Positions 52,630-60,273 of a stretch of DNA of 64,000 nt are shown one piece after another. Location: assembly GCA_021777105.1 (NCBI GenBank), contig JAIQZQ010000061.1, positions 1-64,000 of the forward strand, in the 5' to 3' direction. Position 1 is the first letter of the stretch. Every line of letters begins with the position of its first letter. Under the pieces are notes generated by a model, which made no database searches, was not told where the DNA came from, and was given only the letters and a program-made list of their open reading frames with translations. Source of the DNA: Candidatus Anammoxibacter sp. GTDB lineage: Bacteria; Planctomycetota; Brocadiia; Brocadiales; Anammoxibacteraceae. The position numbers were made by a program, and so were the translations under genes.

Positions 52630-54678
52630 TTAACAAAATATTTCGCTTCCCAAAAGTTCTAACTCCCGAACACCTCTTGGCTCTTTCTCACAATGAAAAA
52701 TAAGATGCACATTTTCCTTTGTAAATAATTTATAATAGCCGGCTATAACCCGGTCCTGATATTTTCTTATTGAAGCGCAGACTGCGCATTTATTAGCCGG
52801 CGTTATCATGTTTAACAGGATTGCGGGATAGGATATCTTTAATCTTTTTAAAGAAGCTGCAAGGTCTTTTGTTTCTTCCAGAGCCATCTCTGTCGGTATT
52901 GTGACAGGCAGAAATAATGTTTTTACCGGATCTACCAACAGCTTCCTGAGCTTTTTAATCTTTTTTGAAAGTTTGATAAGGTACATTTTAAACCTCGGCA
53001 CACGAAAGATTTTTCCGTATTTTAAGAATATATTAAAAAATGCCTTTAACCAATCTTCAATCAGATCAGGCAGTTCAAGAAACCTGATTAAATGACCCGT
53101 GGGCGGCATATCCAGGATTATAATGTCATATCGGTCTTCTTCAAGAAAGTCCATTATTTTCGCAAGCGCCATTACCTCGTCCAGGCCCGGAGGAGATAGG
53201 TCTAACAACTTTTCCATAACATCTTTGTCAAATTCAATATCTACTATGGCATTGTCAAATAATGAATCAAACATCTTTTTTATTTCATTCTCATACATAT
53301 CCTTAAGCCTTGCAAATTCTTTCTCCACGTTTATCTCTAATGCGGTAAGGCCCTTAAATAAATCCATGCCGTTTTCGCCTACATGGTTGTCAAGACAATC
53401 AGAAAGCGAATGCGCGGGATCCGTGGAAATCAGCAATATCTTCTTTTCCGGCCATTTTTTACTTATCTGCATTGTGATTGCGCATGATAATGTCGTCTTC
53501 CCAACACCGCCTTTCCCTCCAATAAGTATAATCTCGGATTGATCCTTTATGACGGAAGACAAAAATGCCGCATCCGGTTGCGGGTTGTCGGTTGCCGGGC
53601 GCCGGATGCCGGATGCTTGACGCTTAATAGCGCTTGTTGCCGGCGCAAGCCTCTCTGCCTGCGTATTGCGGCAATCCGCATCCATATTTTCCTTTCTTTT
53701 CCATATCGATCCCAAATTTAACCTGTATTCATTTAAGGAGTGTATACCCTGTATATCATTAATGTAAAACGGTATTTTAATGAGGTTGTACTTGCTGAAC
53801 AGATTTCCGGTTTCTTCCAGACGGCGGGCGTGAAACTCATATCGCGACTCGCATAGAGGGCACGCGCTATATTCGTAAACGCGGTTAACAATAATGTTTC
53901 TGACATAGATCTTATGTTTTTCAAGGGAGGTTAACAGGCGAAAGGTTTCATGCATAGCAAGCTTTTCAGGAATCATAACAGGCACAAACTCGCATTTGTC
54001 TTTATCCCGCAACAGCCCGCCTAACCCATTAATCCCGTTTGTCAGCTCCTCAAGGAATTCATCAGCGCTATCCTTTTTGTATTTTCCGGCATAAAGCATC
54101 TTCATATATCTATGCTTTGCCAGCATCGAATCCAACGCCAGCAGCCATTTTTCTATTATATCCGGCATATCAAGAAAGCGTAGCGTATGCCCCGTAGGCG
54201 CCGTATCCAGCACGATTAAATCGTACCGGGATGATTTAAGGAATCCCATAACCTCAATTATTGCCGTCACCTCATCCAGGCCCGGCAGAGACAAAGATAA
54301 GAACCGGGAAATATCATCGTCGTCAAGAAAAGTGCCGCGGCTTGCAATAGTTTTTAACGTCTCCCGGTGTTTTCTTTTAAATGTTTCCAGAGATGTTTGA
54401 GAGTTAATTTCCAGCGTTTCAAGGTTGTCAAAACCTTTAAAGCCATGAAGACTATCACAAATGGAGTGAGCGGGATCTATTGACGCAAGTAGAATCCTTT
54501 TTGCCGGAAATTTTGCCGCGATATCTATTGACGAGGCAACCGCTGATGTTGTCTTGCCCACACCGCCCTTGCCTCCAAACATTATTAATTCAAGGTTTGG
54601 ATTTGCGAGAAACGTTGGTTGCTCGCCGGCGACGTTACTGCTCCCCCGAATATGACTGTTCTTCATCATCAATTCCAT
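52630..54678 (-). CDS. Double ArsA-type ATPase of the gas vesicle operon
   Basis: The 682-residue protein joins two ArsA/GET3-type ATPase modules. Each has a deviant Walker A G-G-K-G-G-V-G-K-T-T (residues 35-44 and 387-396), an S/T-D-P-A-H-S switch I and D-T-A-P-T-G-H or D-M-P-P-T-G-H switch II. Cys pairs at 273/276 and near the C-terminus (C-A-V-C) may bind metal as in GET3. The linker (about 331-371) contains an R-x-A-S-G-I-R-R-P-A-T-D-N-P-Q-P stretch encoded by a repetitive GGATGCCGGATGC-type DNA insert. The protein may target or chaperone hydrophobic Gvp proteins. It overlaps gvpG by 44 bases; later starts at 54669 or 54666 are possible. Confidence 0.88.
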   Translation of the reverse strand: MELMMKNSHIRGSSNVAGEQPTFLANPNLELIMFGGKGGVGKTTSAVASSIDIAAKFPAKRILLASIDPAHSICDSLHGFKGFDNLETLEINSQTSLETFKRKHRETLKTIASRGTFLDDDDISRFLSLSLPGLDEVTAIIEVMGFLKSSRYDLIVLDTAPTGHTLRFLDMPDIIEKWLLALDSMLAKHRYMKMLYAGKYKKDSADEFLEELTNGINGLGGLLRDKDKCEFVPVMIPEKLAMHETFRLLTSLEKHKIYVRNIIVNRVYEYSACPLCESRYEFHARRLEETGNLFSKYNLIKIPFYINDIQGIHSLNEYRLNLGSIWKRKENMDADCRNTQAERLAPATSAIKRQASGIRRPATDNPQPDAAFLSSVIKDQSEIILIGGKGGVGKTTLSCAITMQISKKWPEKKILLISTDPAHSLSDCLDNHVGENGMDLFKGLTALEINVEKEFARLKDMYENEIKKMFDSLFDNAIVDIEFDKDVMEKLLDLSPPGLDEVMALAKIMDFLEEDRYDIIILDMPPTGHLIRFLELPDLIEDWLKAFFNIFLKYGKIFRVPRFKMYLIKLSKKIKKLRKLLVDPVKTLFLPVTIPTEMALEETKDLAASLKRLKISYPAILLNMITPANKCAVCASIRKYQDRVIAGYYKLFTKENVHLIFHCEKEPRGVRELELLGSEIFC
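53576..53616. repeat. Short repetitive insert inside the ArsA linker
   Basis: The stretch GGTTGCGGGTTGTCGGTTGC followed by GCCGGATGCCGGATGC is a run of imperfect 7-11 base repeats unlike the surrounding codons. Small repeats of this appearance are common between genes in some bacteria. Here one sits in frame in the inter-domain linker without breaking the gene. Confidence 0.5.
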
Positions 54679-54913
54679 AATGTTCTTTCTTATAATCTTC
54701 TATTTCATCTAATCTCTTTAACAATATTTTCTCATTTTCGTCAAATTCTTCCTCTGTAATCTTATCTGTTTCAAGCATCATGTAGAGCTCGGAGAGTTGA
54801 TTTGCAATACTCTCTTCGTCTAAAAGCTCTTCTTCCGCGGCATTATGTATCTGTTTAAATATATAAAACAGGCCCTTTGCGGGAAAAAATAATATGTCGT
54901 CTACTAGAAACAT
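54635..54913 (-). CDS. gvpG: Gas vesicle protein GvpG
   Basis: The 92-residue protein starts M-F-L-V-D-D-I-L-F-F-P-A-K-G-L-F-Y-I-F-K-Q-I and has the acidic helical tail with I-A-N-Q-L-S-E-L-Y-M-M-L-E-T, the clear signature of GvpG. GvpG is an essential assembly factor that interacts with GvpF and GvpL. Its 3' end overlaps the ArsA-type gene. The gap upstream (54914-55222) holds short TTGACGATTGA and CTAAAGT repeats and one copy of the TCTTGTCAAA operon-boundary motif at 55182-55222. Confidence 0.92.
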   Translation of the reverse strand: MFLVDDILFFPAKGLFYIFKQIHNAAEEELLDEESIANQLSELYMMLETDKITEEEFDENEKILLKRLDEIEDYKKEHYGIDDEEQSYSGEQ

Positions 54914-55222
54914 TTCGATTGTTAATTGACGATTGATGATTGACGATTGAAAAAATATTTCATTAAATATTCAATAGTCAATATTCAATAATCAATCCTA
55001 ACCCGGATAAACCGGAAAAGTGACTAAAGTGATCTAAAGTTTAAAGTGAACTAAAGTTTTGGTAAAAATCTAAGATTTTTAGTTCTTATTCAGAGTAAAA
55101 CCTGCGTTAAAATTCAAAAGTTCAATTATTGCCAAATACAGACAAGTGTTTACAATATATCATGTTACAACAGAGAGCCGGAACATCTTGTCAAATATTG
55201 TCATAACTTAACTGATAATATC
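54914..55222. promoter_or_regulatory. Inter-operon gap with tandem short repeats and boundary motif
   Basis: The gap has TTGAC/TGAT-GATTG microrepeats at about 54917-54950, repeated CTAAAGT at about 55023-55055, and the conserved AACATCTTGTCAAATA motif at 55182-55222. The motif also occurs at 56168, 60203 and 63689. It probably carries the control region for gvpG and the genes after it. On the minus strand the motif contains tandem TGACAA boxes resembling a -35 element or a repeated operator. Confidence 0.45.
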
Positions 55223-55972
55223 CTAAAGTGTTATTTGCACAAAATTATGCGGAGCCCATGGCCCATTATAGTCAAATGTATAGTTGTTATCGAACTGGTT
55301 TGCCGTCTCAAAGATGCCTTTTTCAAACCTTTCTACGCCGTCCTTATCCACGAGGAAGGCTAAGTTTAAAACCATTTTTTCATGTTTTGGCTTATTTTGC
55401 TTTATATCAATGCAGCAAGGCTTTAATATTTGTATTACAGTCGCCGCATGCCGCTCCCTTTGTAGAGTTAGCAAATCATCAAACATTCTGCCAAGCTCAA
55501 CCTTTTTGCTATGTGTAGATCCATAAGTCTCGGAATAGACCTTGTCTCTGAACATCTCCAGCTCCCTATGATTGCGCACAAAGAAATCGAATATATTTTC
55601 CACATCCCATAATACTTTAAGCCCCATTTCAATCTTGCCGTTAAGTCTTGTTAATTGGTTAGAAAAATTTTCGTAGTTTTCCGCAAGAAGCGTTTTTATG
55701 TGAGAGTCACCAGGAGAAATGTTGCCAAAAGCCATTGGAAGCAGGGTTCTTTCCTTCATAATATCCCGTATTGCGCCATTATGACTTGCCAGGTTTTTTC
55801 TTTCAGGACGTATCCTTTTATTAGAAATGTTGCTCACCACCGCGGCAACATCTTTAAATGGAATAGAATAAATAACGGTATCCCTTTCCCCTAAAGATGT
55901 TTCTCCAAAGATTTCTTCTTCAGTTGCCCTGATAATTCCATATAAATATCTACCTTCATGTTTCACATTCAT
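55223..55972 (-). CDS. gvpF: Gas vesicle protein GvpF
   Basis: The 249-residue protein matches GvpF/L: Y-L-Y-G-I-I-R-A-T at the start, F-K-D-V-A-A-V-V-S-N-I, H-N-G-A-I-R-D-I-M and L-L-P-M-A-F-G-N-I in the first domain, E-M-G-L-K-V-L-W-D, and the final D-Y-N-G-P-W-A-P-H-N-F. The N-terminal Y-x-Y-G-I/V and closing G-P-W-x-P-x-x-F are diagnostic. AGGAGGT precedes the ATG. It is bounded on both sides by copies of the boundary motif and is probably transcribed on its own or with gvpG. Confidence 0.9.
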   Translation of the reverse strand: MNVKHEGRYLYGIIRATEEEIFGETSLGERDTVIYSIPFKDVAAVVSNISNKRIRPERKNLASHNGAIRDIMKERTLLPMAFGNISPGDSHIKTLLAENYENFSNQLTRLNGKIEMGLKVLWDVENIFDFFVRNHRELEMFRDKVYSETYGSTHSKKVELGRMFDDLLTLQRERHAATVIQILKPCCIDIKQNKPKHEKMVLNLAFLVDKDGVERFEKGIFETANQFDNNYTFDYNGPWAPHNFVQITL

Positions 55973-56071
55973 ACCTCCTATCCCGGACAGGCCGGAAAAG
56001 TAAAAGCGGATTAACCACAGATTTAACAGATTGCGCGGATTAAAAGCGAAAAAACAAAATTAAGAGCTGGG

Positions 56072-56088
56072 GCAGTCTTGTAGACTGC
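56072..56088. repeat. REP-like hairpin, copy near gvpF
   Basis: GCAGTCT-TGT-AGACTGC forms a 7-bp stem and is followed by TTCCAAACGTTTTTTGC. It is the reverse orientation of the repeats at 40944 and 41397 (AAACGTTTAGAAGCAGTCTG), so the family is dispersed in both directions. Confidence 0.55.
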
Positions 56089-56208
56089 TTCCAAACGTTT
56101 TTTGCTTTGCGATCACAGTTGCCGTTAAAACTTAACGAATTAATTCGCGCGTATGATTACATATTTAAATATCTTGTCAAAATTTGTCAAAACTTTATTT
56201 ATAAGATA

Positions 56209-56415
56209 CTAAGGACGATTATAGGCGTCGGACGGCGTTCTGCTATAAATAATCCGGTCATCAAGCGTAAACCCTTTCAGATTATCAATATTTCCATGCA
56301 TAGTTTCCCCTATTGTTCGTATGCCTGTTTTACGCCATTTACTTTCTTTATAATACCTCTTGAAATTTGCCCCCCCTAATGATGAATGTATATCCTTCGA
56401 TGTCTTTATCTTCAT
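56209..56415 (-). CDS. Small basic protein of the gas vesicle operon
   Basis: The 68-residue protein starts at M-K-I-K-T-S-K-D-I, for which GGAGGAGG just upstream is a very strong ribosome site; an in-frame TTG at 56430 would lie within that site's neighbourhood and is less likely. The sequence is basic, with S-S-L-G-G-A-N-F-K-R-Y-Y-K and R-T-I-G-E-T-M-H-G-N. I do not recognise a family. It follows the overlapping small ORFs downstream of gvpN. Confidence 0.6.
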   Translation of the reverse strand: MKIKTSKDIHSSLGGANFKRYYKESKWRKTGIRTIGETMHGNIDNLKGFTLDDRIIYSRTPSDAYNRP

Positions 56416-56551
56416 ATCCCTCCTCCACAAAAAATAAACTTAATTTCCCCTGAATATTTTCAATAAGTAACAATCCGTTCTCTAATATTCTCTGTTGATT
56501 TGCAATAAGTTGGGAACGGCTCTGCTGCGCTATGATTGATATTATCTTCAT
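56348..56551 (-). CDS. Small overlapping ORF, possible C-terminal part of the neighbouring protein
   Basis: The 67-residue frame reads S-Q-L-I-A-N-Q-Q-R-I-L-E-N-G-L-L-L-I-E-N-I-Q-G-K-L-S-L-F-F-V-E-E-G-Y-E-D-K-D, a protein-like amphipathic sequence. It overlaps the end of the 56460 gene by 92 bases and has no ribosome site of its own. In the overlap it looks more protein-like than the end of the 56460 product. It may be the true continuation of that gene after a frameshift, or a coupled gene. Confidence 0.4.
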   Translation of the reverse strand: MKIISIIAQQSRSQLIANQQRILENGLLLIENIQGKLSLFFVEEGYEDKDIEGYTFIIRGGKFQEVL

Positions 56552-56816
56552 TAATATCGCTATTTGGCTTTTTAATAAATTTAAGAAGAGCTAGCTCCTT
56601 TTTGTCAATTTCCTTAAAACGTTTGTTAATAACTTTTATCCTCGTTTCGGCATTTTTCTTCTCTACGTTTAAGCGGTGTTTTTCTATCTCTAAAGATGAC
56701 AATTCAAGATACGCTTCATGCGATTTCCTTATCCTCTTGGCGCCTACAAGCCCCGTTGTAGTCTTAATCGCATTTACCCCCTTTATATTGATTATCCCTT
56801 TTTTAAACTCGCCCAT
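56460..56816 (-). CDS. Coiled-coil protein downstream of gvpN
   Basis: The 118-residue protein has a short beta-type start (I-I-N-I-K-G-V-N-A-I-K-T-T-T-G-L-V-G) and a coiled coil at about residues 30-85 (L-E-I-E-K-H-R-L-N-V-E-K-K-N-A-E-T-R-I-K-V-I-N-K-R-F-K-E-I). The last 35 residues are of low quality and overlap the 56348 frame. AAAGGAC lies about 12 bases before the ATG. It is probably a cytoplasmic adaptor of the gas vesicle operon; the family is unknown to me. Confidence 0.6.
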   Translation of the reverse strand: MGEFKKGIINIKGVNAIKTTTGLVGAKRIRKSHEAYLELSSLEIEKHRLNVEKKNAETRIKVINKRFKEIDKKELALLKFIKKPNSDINEDNINHSAAEPFPTYCKSTENIRERIVTY

Positions 56817-56864
56817 ATGCGCAAACCGTCCTTTCCATTTTCATTCGCCCATCATATATATTAT

Positions 56865-57869
56865 TTAGGAAACCAATGTCTTTAGAATCTGATTATTTTC
56901 CGTTTCATATTTGTCTTTAGCGTTTTGACAATTTTGTCCAATTACACTATAAACATGCTCCTCTGATAAAGCCTTGCCGTCCTTAAAAACCTTAATTGTG
57001 TCGGTATTTAAAACATCCAGGCATATTTCCCTAAAACCAATATCATCTTCTTTTACCTGCGCATTTCTATATGAGACAATCCTGCCGATCATGATGCAAG
57101 CCCTGATTGTGGGACAGTGGTTATCTACGCCTAACAGTCGAAAGTCTCTCACTATGTCCACAATAACCTCGGCATCCTTGCTTGAAAGACCTGATTTAGC
57201 CTCTGTTATGGCTATTTCAGTTTCCCTGTCAAGGTGGCCCATCTTTATTGTAATCATGCGGTCCATTAAAGCGTCTTGCGTTTTATGCACTCCCGCATAT
57301 TCCCCGGGATTGCTGGTAAATATGGCGCTAAATTCCGGATGCACCTTAAGATAAGGCTCATCGCCCCGGGCTTTGGGCATCTCTAATAGTTTTTCCTCAA
57401 GTATTGTAAGAAGCACATTGTTTGCTTCAGGCCTGGAACGTGTAAATTCGTCGTAAACCAGGGTAAATCCATATTTACATGCTGTTGTTAACCTGTTATC
57501 AACCCACTGCGACATCATATTCTCCTCTGTCTTCAGCACGGAGTGGATGTAGTTGTCAATCACCTTGCTTTTTTTGTAACCGTAATCAGCTCCCACAAGA
57601 TCTGAACTGCCAAACTCATCATCACCGTGTAGAAGCATCACAGGCCGCCCAAGCTGTTGCGCCACATGCATGGCAAAGGTGGTCTTGCCTGTGCCGGCGG
57701 GGCCTGAAAAATGCACCGGATAACCTACTTTAAGATATGACATTGCGCGCGAGGTTAAATTTTTCACCCTTTCCGTCTCAACAAAATCAGGCCGCTGTTC
57801 TAACTTGAGCACTGTTAAGTTCCGATTATTTAACTCCTCTAAACCGGCAAAGTTCGTTTGTGTAATCAT
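56865..57869 (-). CDS. gvpN: Gas vesicle protein GvpN, MoxR-like AAA+ ATPase
   Basis: The 334-residue protein is a MoxR-group AAA+ ATPase with Walker A G-P-A-G-T-G-K-T-T, the GvpN-typical G-D-D-E-F-G-S-S-D-L-V-G, Walker B F-T-L-V-Y-D-E-F-T-R-S-R-P-E, and sensor F-T-S-N-P-G-E-Y-A-G-V-H. GvpN enhances gas vesicle growth and binds GvpC in cyanobacteria. I start it at M-I-T-Q-T-N because GGAGG lies five bases upstream; the longer in-frame start at 57914 lacks a site. The gap upstream (57870-58061) shows nothing certain. Confidence 0.93.
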   Translation of the reverse strand: MITQTNFAGLEELNNRNLTVLKLEQRPDFVETERVKNLTSRAMSYLKVGYPVHFSGPAGTGKTTFAMHVAQQLGRPVMLLHGDDEFGSSDLVGADYGYKKSKVIDNYIHSVLKTEENMMSQWVDNRLTTACKYGFTLVYDEFTRSRPEANNVLLTILEEKLLEMPKARGDEPYLKVHPEFSAIFTSNPGEYAGVHKTQDALMDRMITIKMGHLDRETEIAITEAKSGLSSKDAEVIVDIVRDFRLLGVDNHCPTIRACIMIGRIVSYRNAQVKEDDIGFREICLDVLNTDTIKVFKDGKALSEEHVYSVIGQNCQNAKDKYETENNQILKTLVS

Positions 57870-58061
57870 TATTGCCTCCATATAAAATCTAGTAAAAATT
57901 AATAAGTTATTCAATACTTTATAGAATTTTTAATACCACGAAAAATTAAGGCAGCGCTGTTCCCGCGCGCCGGGTTTTCACGACGTGAATATTTACTTTA
58001 AATTCTAAAAATATTAATTTAATACCCGCGTAATTTATCATCAATTTATGACTACGTCTTT

Positions 58062-58403
58062 CTATGTTGCCAACACAATCCCTCTCCCACGGCATGTCAT
58101 ACATTCCATACCACTGGAAATATCGTCACCGGCCCCGGCGCATTCAGGGCATGTCTTTGTGTCTCCTTCAAGCTCAGGAACAACGCCTTTGCCTTTACAC
58201 ACGTTACAGCTATAACTTTTATACTTGCCGGCGCCTTTACAATATGCGCATTTCATAAAGGGTTTGCGCGCTTCCACCATACCCTTTCCACCGCACACAT
58301 GGCAGGTTGACTTTTCTGAAAGCAGATTAAAGGGATCTTTGCCTTTCCCGTCACAAAACGCGCATACAATTTCAGTAGTAACTCCATTAACCGCCATATT
58401 CAT
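58062..58403 (-). CDS. DnaJ-type zinc-finger protein
   Basis: The 113-residue protein is made of C-x-x-C-x-G-x-G repeats (C-A-F-C-D-G-K-G, C-H-V-C-G-G-K-G, C-A-Y-C-K-G-A-G, C-N-V-C-K-G-K-G, C-P-E-C-A-G-A-G, C-M-T-C-R-G-R-G), six in all where DnaJ has four. There is no J domain. It should bind two or three zinc ions and could hold unfolded Gvp proteins. The separate J domain fused to the GvpF/L protein at 60274 makes a split chaperone set plausible. Confidence 0.78.
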   Translation of the reverse strand: MNMAVNGVTTEIVCAFCDGKGKDPFNLLSEKSTCHVCGGKGMVEARKPFMKCAYCKGAGKYKSYSCNVCKGKGVVPELEGDTKTCPECAGAGDDISSGMECMTCRGRGIVLAT

Positions 58404-58478
58404 ACTTTACTTCTCCTTGTTCTGCATAATCCAATTCTCGGCTACAATGTTTCGCAAAATCTTAGGATAAAGAACTAC

Positions 58479-58679
58479 TTATACTGCTTGTCCAAACGAT
58501 TCTTCAACAGAAGGCTTTGCAAAACGCAGGAATTCCATCTCCCGCAACCTGGATTCATCAATCTTTACTTTAAGCATTGCGGAACATGCATTGCATCTAA
58601 TACATCCGGAATAAGTTTCATACTCTTCGCTAAGGTTTATGAAGTTGCCACAACCTAAACAATTCAATTTCATATCCAT
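58479..58679 (-). CDS. Small double-CxxC zinc protein
   Basis: The protein is about 64 residues from M-K-L-N-C; the in-frame upstream start would add eight residues. It has C-L-G-C-G-N and C-I-R-C-N-A-C (plus a Ser-Ala), a zinc ribbon, and a short acidic tail. It is one of three zinc proteins in the gas vesicle cluster. It lies 75 bases before the DnaJ zinc-finger gene and is probably co-transcribed. The function is unknown. Confidence 0.55.
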   Translation of the reverse strand: MDMKLNCLGCGNFINLSEEYETYSGCIRCNACSAMLKVKIDESRLREMEFLRFAKPSVEESFGQAV

Positions 58680-58805
58680 TCTCCAATTGTAAAACATTCT
58701 AATTCAAGGCAAATTAAAAATAAAAAAGCATTGTAAAACATTATTTAGAACGCTTCTCTTTTACCTTTTGGCTTTTTCTTTAGTTCCCCTTCTAACCAGA
58801 CAAAC

Positions 58806-58848
58806 ATTCGCAGGGCACATCCTGTTGCAGTGATAATGCCCTGCGAAT
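58806..58848 (-). terminator. Hairpin after the gvpA-gvpC-like pair
   Basis: Twelve-base perfect arms (58806-58817 and 58837-58848) enclose a loop of 19 bases. The hairpin follows the coiled-coil gene at 58903 on the minus strand. The T run after it is weak (GTTTGTCTGG). It is the best candidate for the end of the gvpA message. Confidence 0.5.
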
Positions 58849-58902
58849 CCTCAATTCAAAAGATCATTATGGTTTTGCGGCTCTTTTATAAAATCTTTTT
58901 CA

Positions 58903-59487
58903 TTACTCTGTCTCAAAAGCCTCAAATTCAGGAGTTTCTTCTTCCATCGTAGACCTACACTCTTCGGTCATTTTTGTTTTTTGCTCTATCCCTCCTCTCT
59001 TTAAAGCCATTATAGAAGCCATTTTTTTCCATTCATTGCCGGCGCCTTTAATATCATCAGCCATTTCCTGCCTCATCTTTCCCACTTCATTTCTAAGTTC
59101 ATTAGTAAATGAATCAAGCTCCATCTTCAATGCTTCACTCATCTTTTGATGATTGCTATGGAACATTTTAAGCATTTCATCAACATAAGCTATTCGTTGA
59201 TTCCGGGTTTCTTCAAAGGACTCTTTCTGCTCTTTAGCAACTTTTTTCATGAATTTAGATGTAGAGTCAGATAAGTTATCCGAAAATACAGATAAAAATG
59301 AATGCAATTCCTTTGACATATTGCTATGATCATCCTGGAAATGGCACAACATTTTACTTGTATCCTCTTTCAAATCTCTAGTGTCCTCTTTCAAGTCTTT
59401 AATTAAAGTCATCCGATTATCAAATGCCGCTGGAATATCTTCAACAAAGCCGGCCATTGAATTTGTCAAGTTTCCCACTTTTATCAC
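58903..59487 (-). CDS. GvpC-like coiled-coil protein
   Basis: The 194-residue helical protein follows gvpA directly. Two segments (residues about 34-72 and 92-131) align with one gap: E-D/E-T-R at the start, then M-L-x-x-F-x-x-x-H-x-x-M-S-x-x-L, then L-x-x-F-x-x-x-L. The repeat spacing is about 59 residues. Cyanobacterial GvpC consists of 33-residue amphipathic repeats with similar R-I-A and F-H patterns, lies next to gvpA, and binds the outside of the vesicle. I infer a divergent GvpC. The acidic tail (M-E-E-E-T-P-E-F-E-A-F-E-T-E) is unusual. It could instead be an unrelated coiled coil. Confidence 0.6.
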   Translation of the reverse strand: MIKVGNLTNSMAGFVEDIPAAFDNRMTLIKDLKEDTRDLKEDTSKMLCHFQDDHSNMSKELHSFLSVFSDNLSDSTSKFMKKVAKEQKESFEETRNQRIAYVDEMLKMFHSNHQKMSEALKMELDSFTNELRNEVGKMRQEMADDIKGAGNEWKKMASIMALKRGGIEQKTKMTEECRSTMEEETPEFEAFETE

Positions 59488-59521
59488 CCCCCCTCAATGT
59501 TTATAAAATATTAATTACATA

Positions 59522-59558
59522 CTCCGGGGACGACACATTATTGGGTCTCTCCCCGGAG
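59522..59558 (-). terminator. Strong hairpin between gvpA and the gvpC-like gene
   Basis: CTCCGGGGA and TCCCCGGAG form a 9-bp G+C-rich stem with a 19-base loop. It lies just after the gvpA stop on the minus strand. Partial terminators at this place let cyanobacteria make far more GvpA than GvpC. The same hairpin in the same sequence setting recurs at 63758-63794. Confidence 0.65.
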
Positions 59559-59591
59559 CAGATTTTTAGTTGTTTATTTACGAACCAGGAG

Positions 59592-59810
59592 CTATGCAGG
59601 CGCGGCGGCTGTAGCGGTCAGGCCTATTGCCTCGGCATATTTTAGATAGGTCTCTACGGAAGCTATAACAACTCTTGCTTCTACTGATAATAATTCAATA
59701 CCCACGAGAGATACCTTTACCCATGCATCAATCACAATGCCTTTCTCAAGCAGTCTGTCAACAACTTCGGCCAGACTGGATGAATCTGTTGATTTCTGTA
59801 TTTTTGCCAT
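59592..59810 (-). CDS. gvpA: Major gas vesicle structural protein GvpA
   Basis: The 72-residue protein is a canonical Gvp[54 protein letters not shown] and an Ala-rich end. The family forms the ribs of the vesicle shell. I start it at M-A-K-I-Q-K-S because GGGGGTGAT lies before it; an in-frame ATG three codons earlier is weaker. It is followed by a strong hairpin and the GvpC-like gene, and the upstream gap holds the control region. Confidence 0.95.
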   Translation of the reverse strand: MAKIQKSTDSSSLAEVVDRLLEKGIVIDAWVKVSLVGIELLSVEARVVIASVETYLKYAEAIGLTATAAAPA

Positions 59811-60273
59811 TTTTATCACCCCCTCTCAATATTAATAAAAGTTAACAAATATATATCAGAGAAATAACGGACTATAAGAACTGCCCCAGGAAGCTTCCTT
59901 TAACCTCATGCAGGGAAGACACAGTTTCTGTATTGATATAATCCCATTCTCTGCCTAATAGAACTTAAGCGAACTAAATGCCAACAATAGAATAATTAAA
60001 AAGATAAAAGTATAAGTTGTTATTGAAAAAGAAGTTGAGATGTAATAATAACTTTTTATTCCTAACGGAAAACATTTTTTTTGAAGATTATTAGTTCTAT
60101 GGAAATAAAATCTATGGAATTATTTCCACAGCATGGAAATGGAAGTAATAGGCAACTAATTCGGACAAGCCGGATAAGGAAAAAGCATGACCAGTGTCTG
60201 ATAAAATATTTTGATAAAATTTGTTTAAACTTGTTTATTAAGTTACTAAAAGATATGCTTTGTAGGTTTTGCC
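59811..60273. promoter_or_regulatory. gvpA upstream region
   Basis: This gap of about 460 bases separates gvpA from the GvpF/L-J fusion gene. It contains a diverged copy of the operon-boundary motif (60203-60245), the inverted pair TTCCACAGCATGGAA near 60123-60137, and long A/T runs. A strong promoter for gvpA is expected here; I cannot pick -35 and -10 boxes with confidence, and I see no sigma-54 GG/GC pair. Confidence 0.4.

Noticed and set aside
52901-54680. Plus-strand ORFs across the ArsA-type gene
   Set aside because: They run antisense to the two ATPase modules and lack ribosome sites and known motifs.
59811-60080. Sigma-54 promoter for gvpA
   Set aside because: No GG/GC pair with correct spacing was found on the minus strand.
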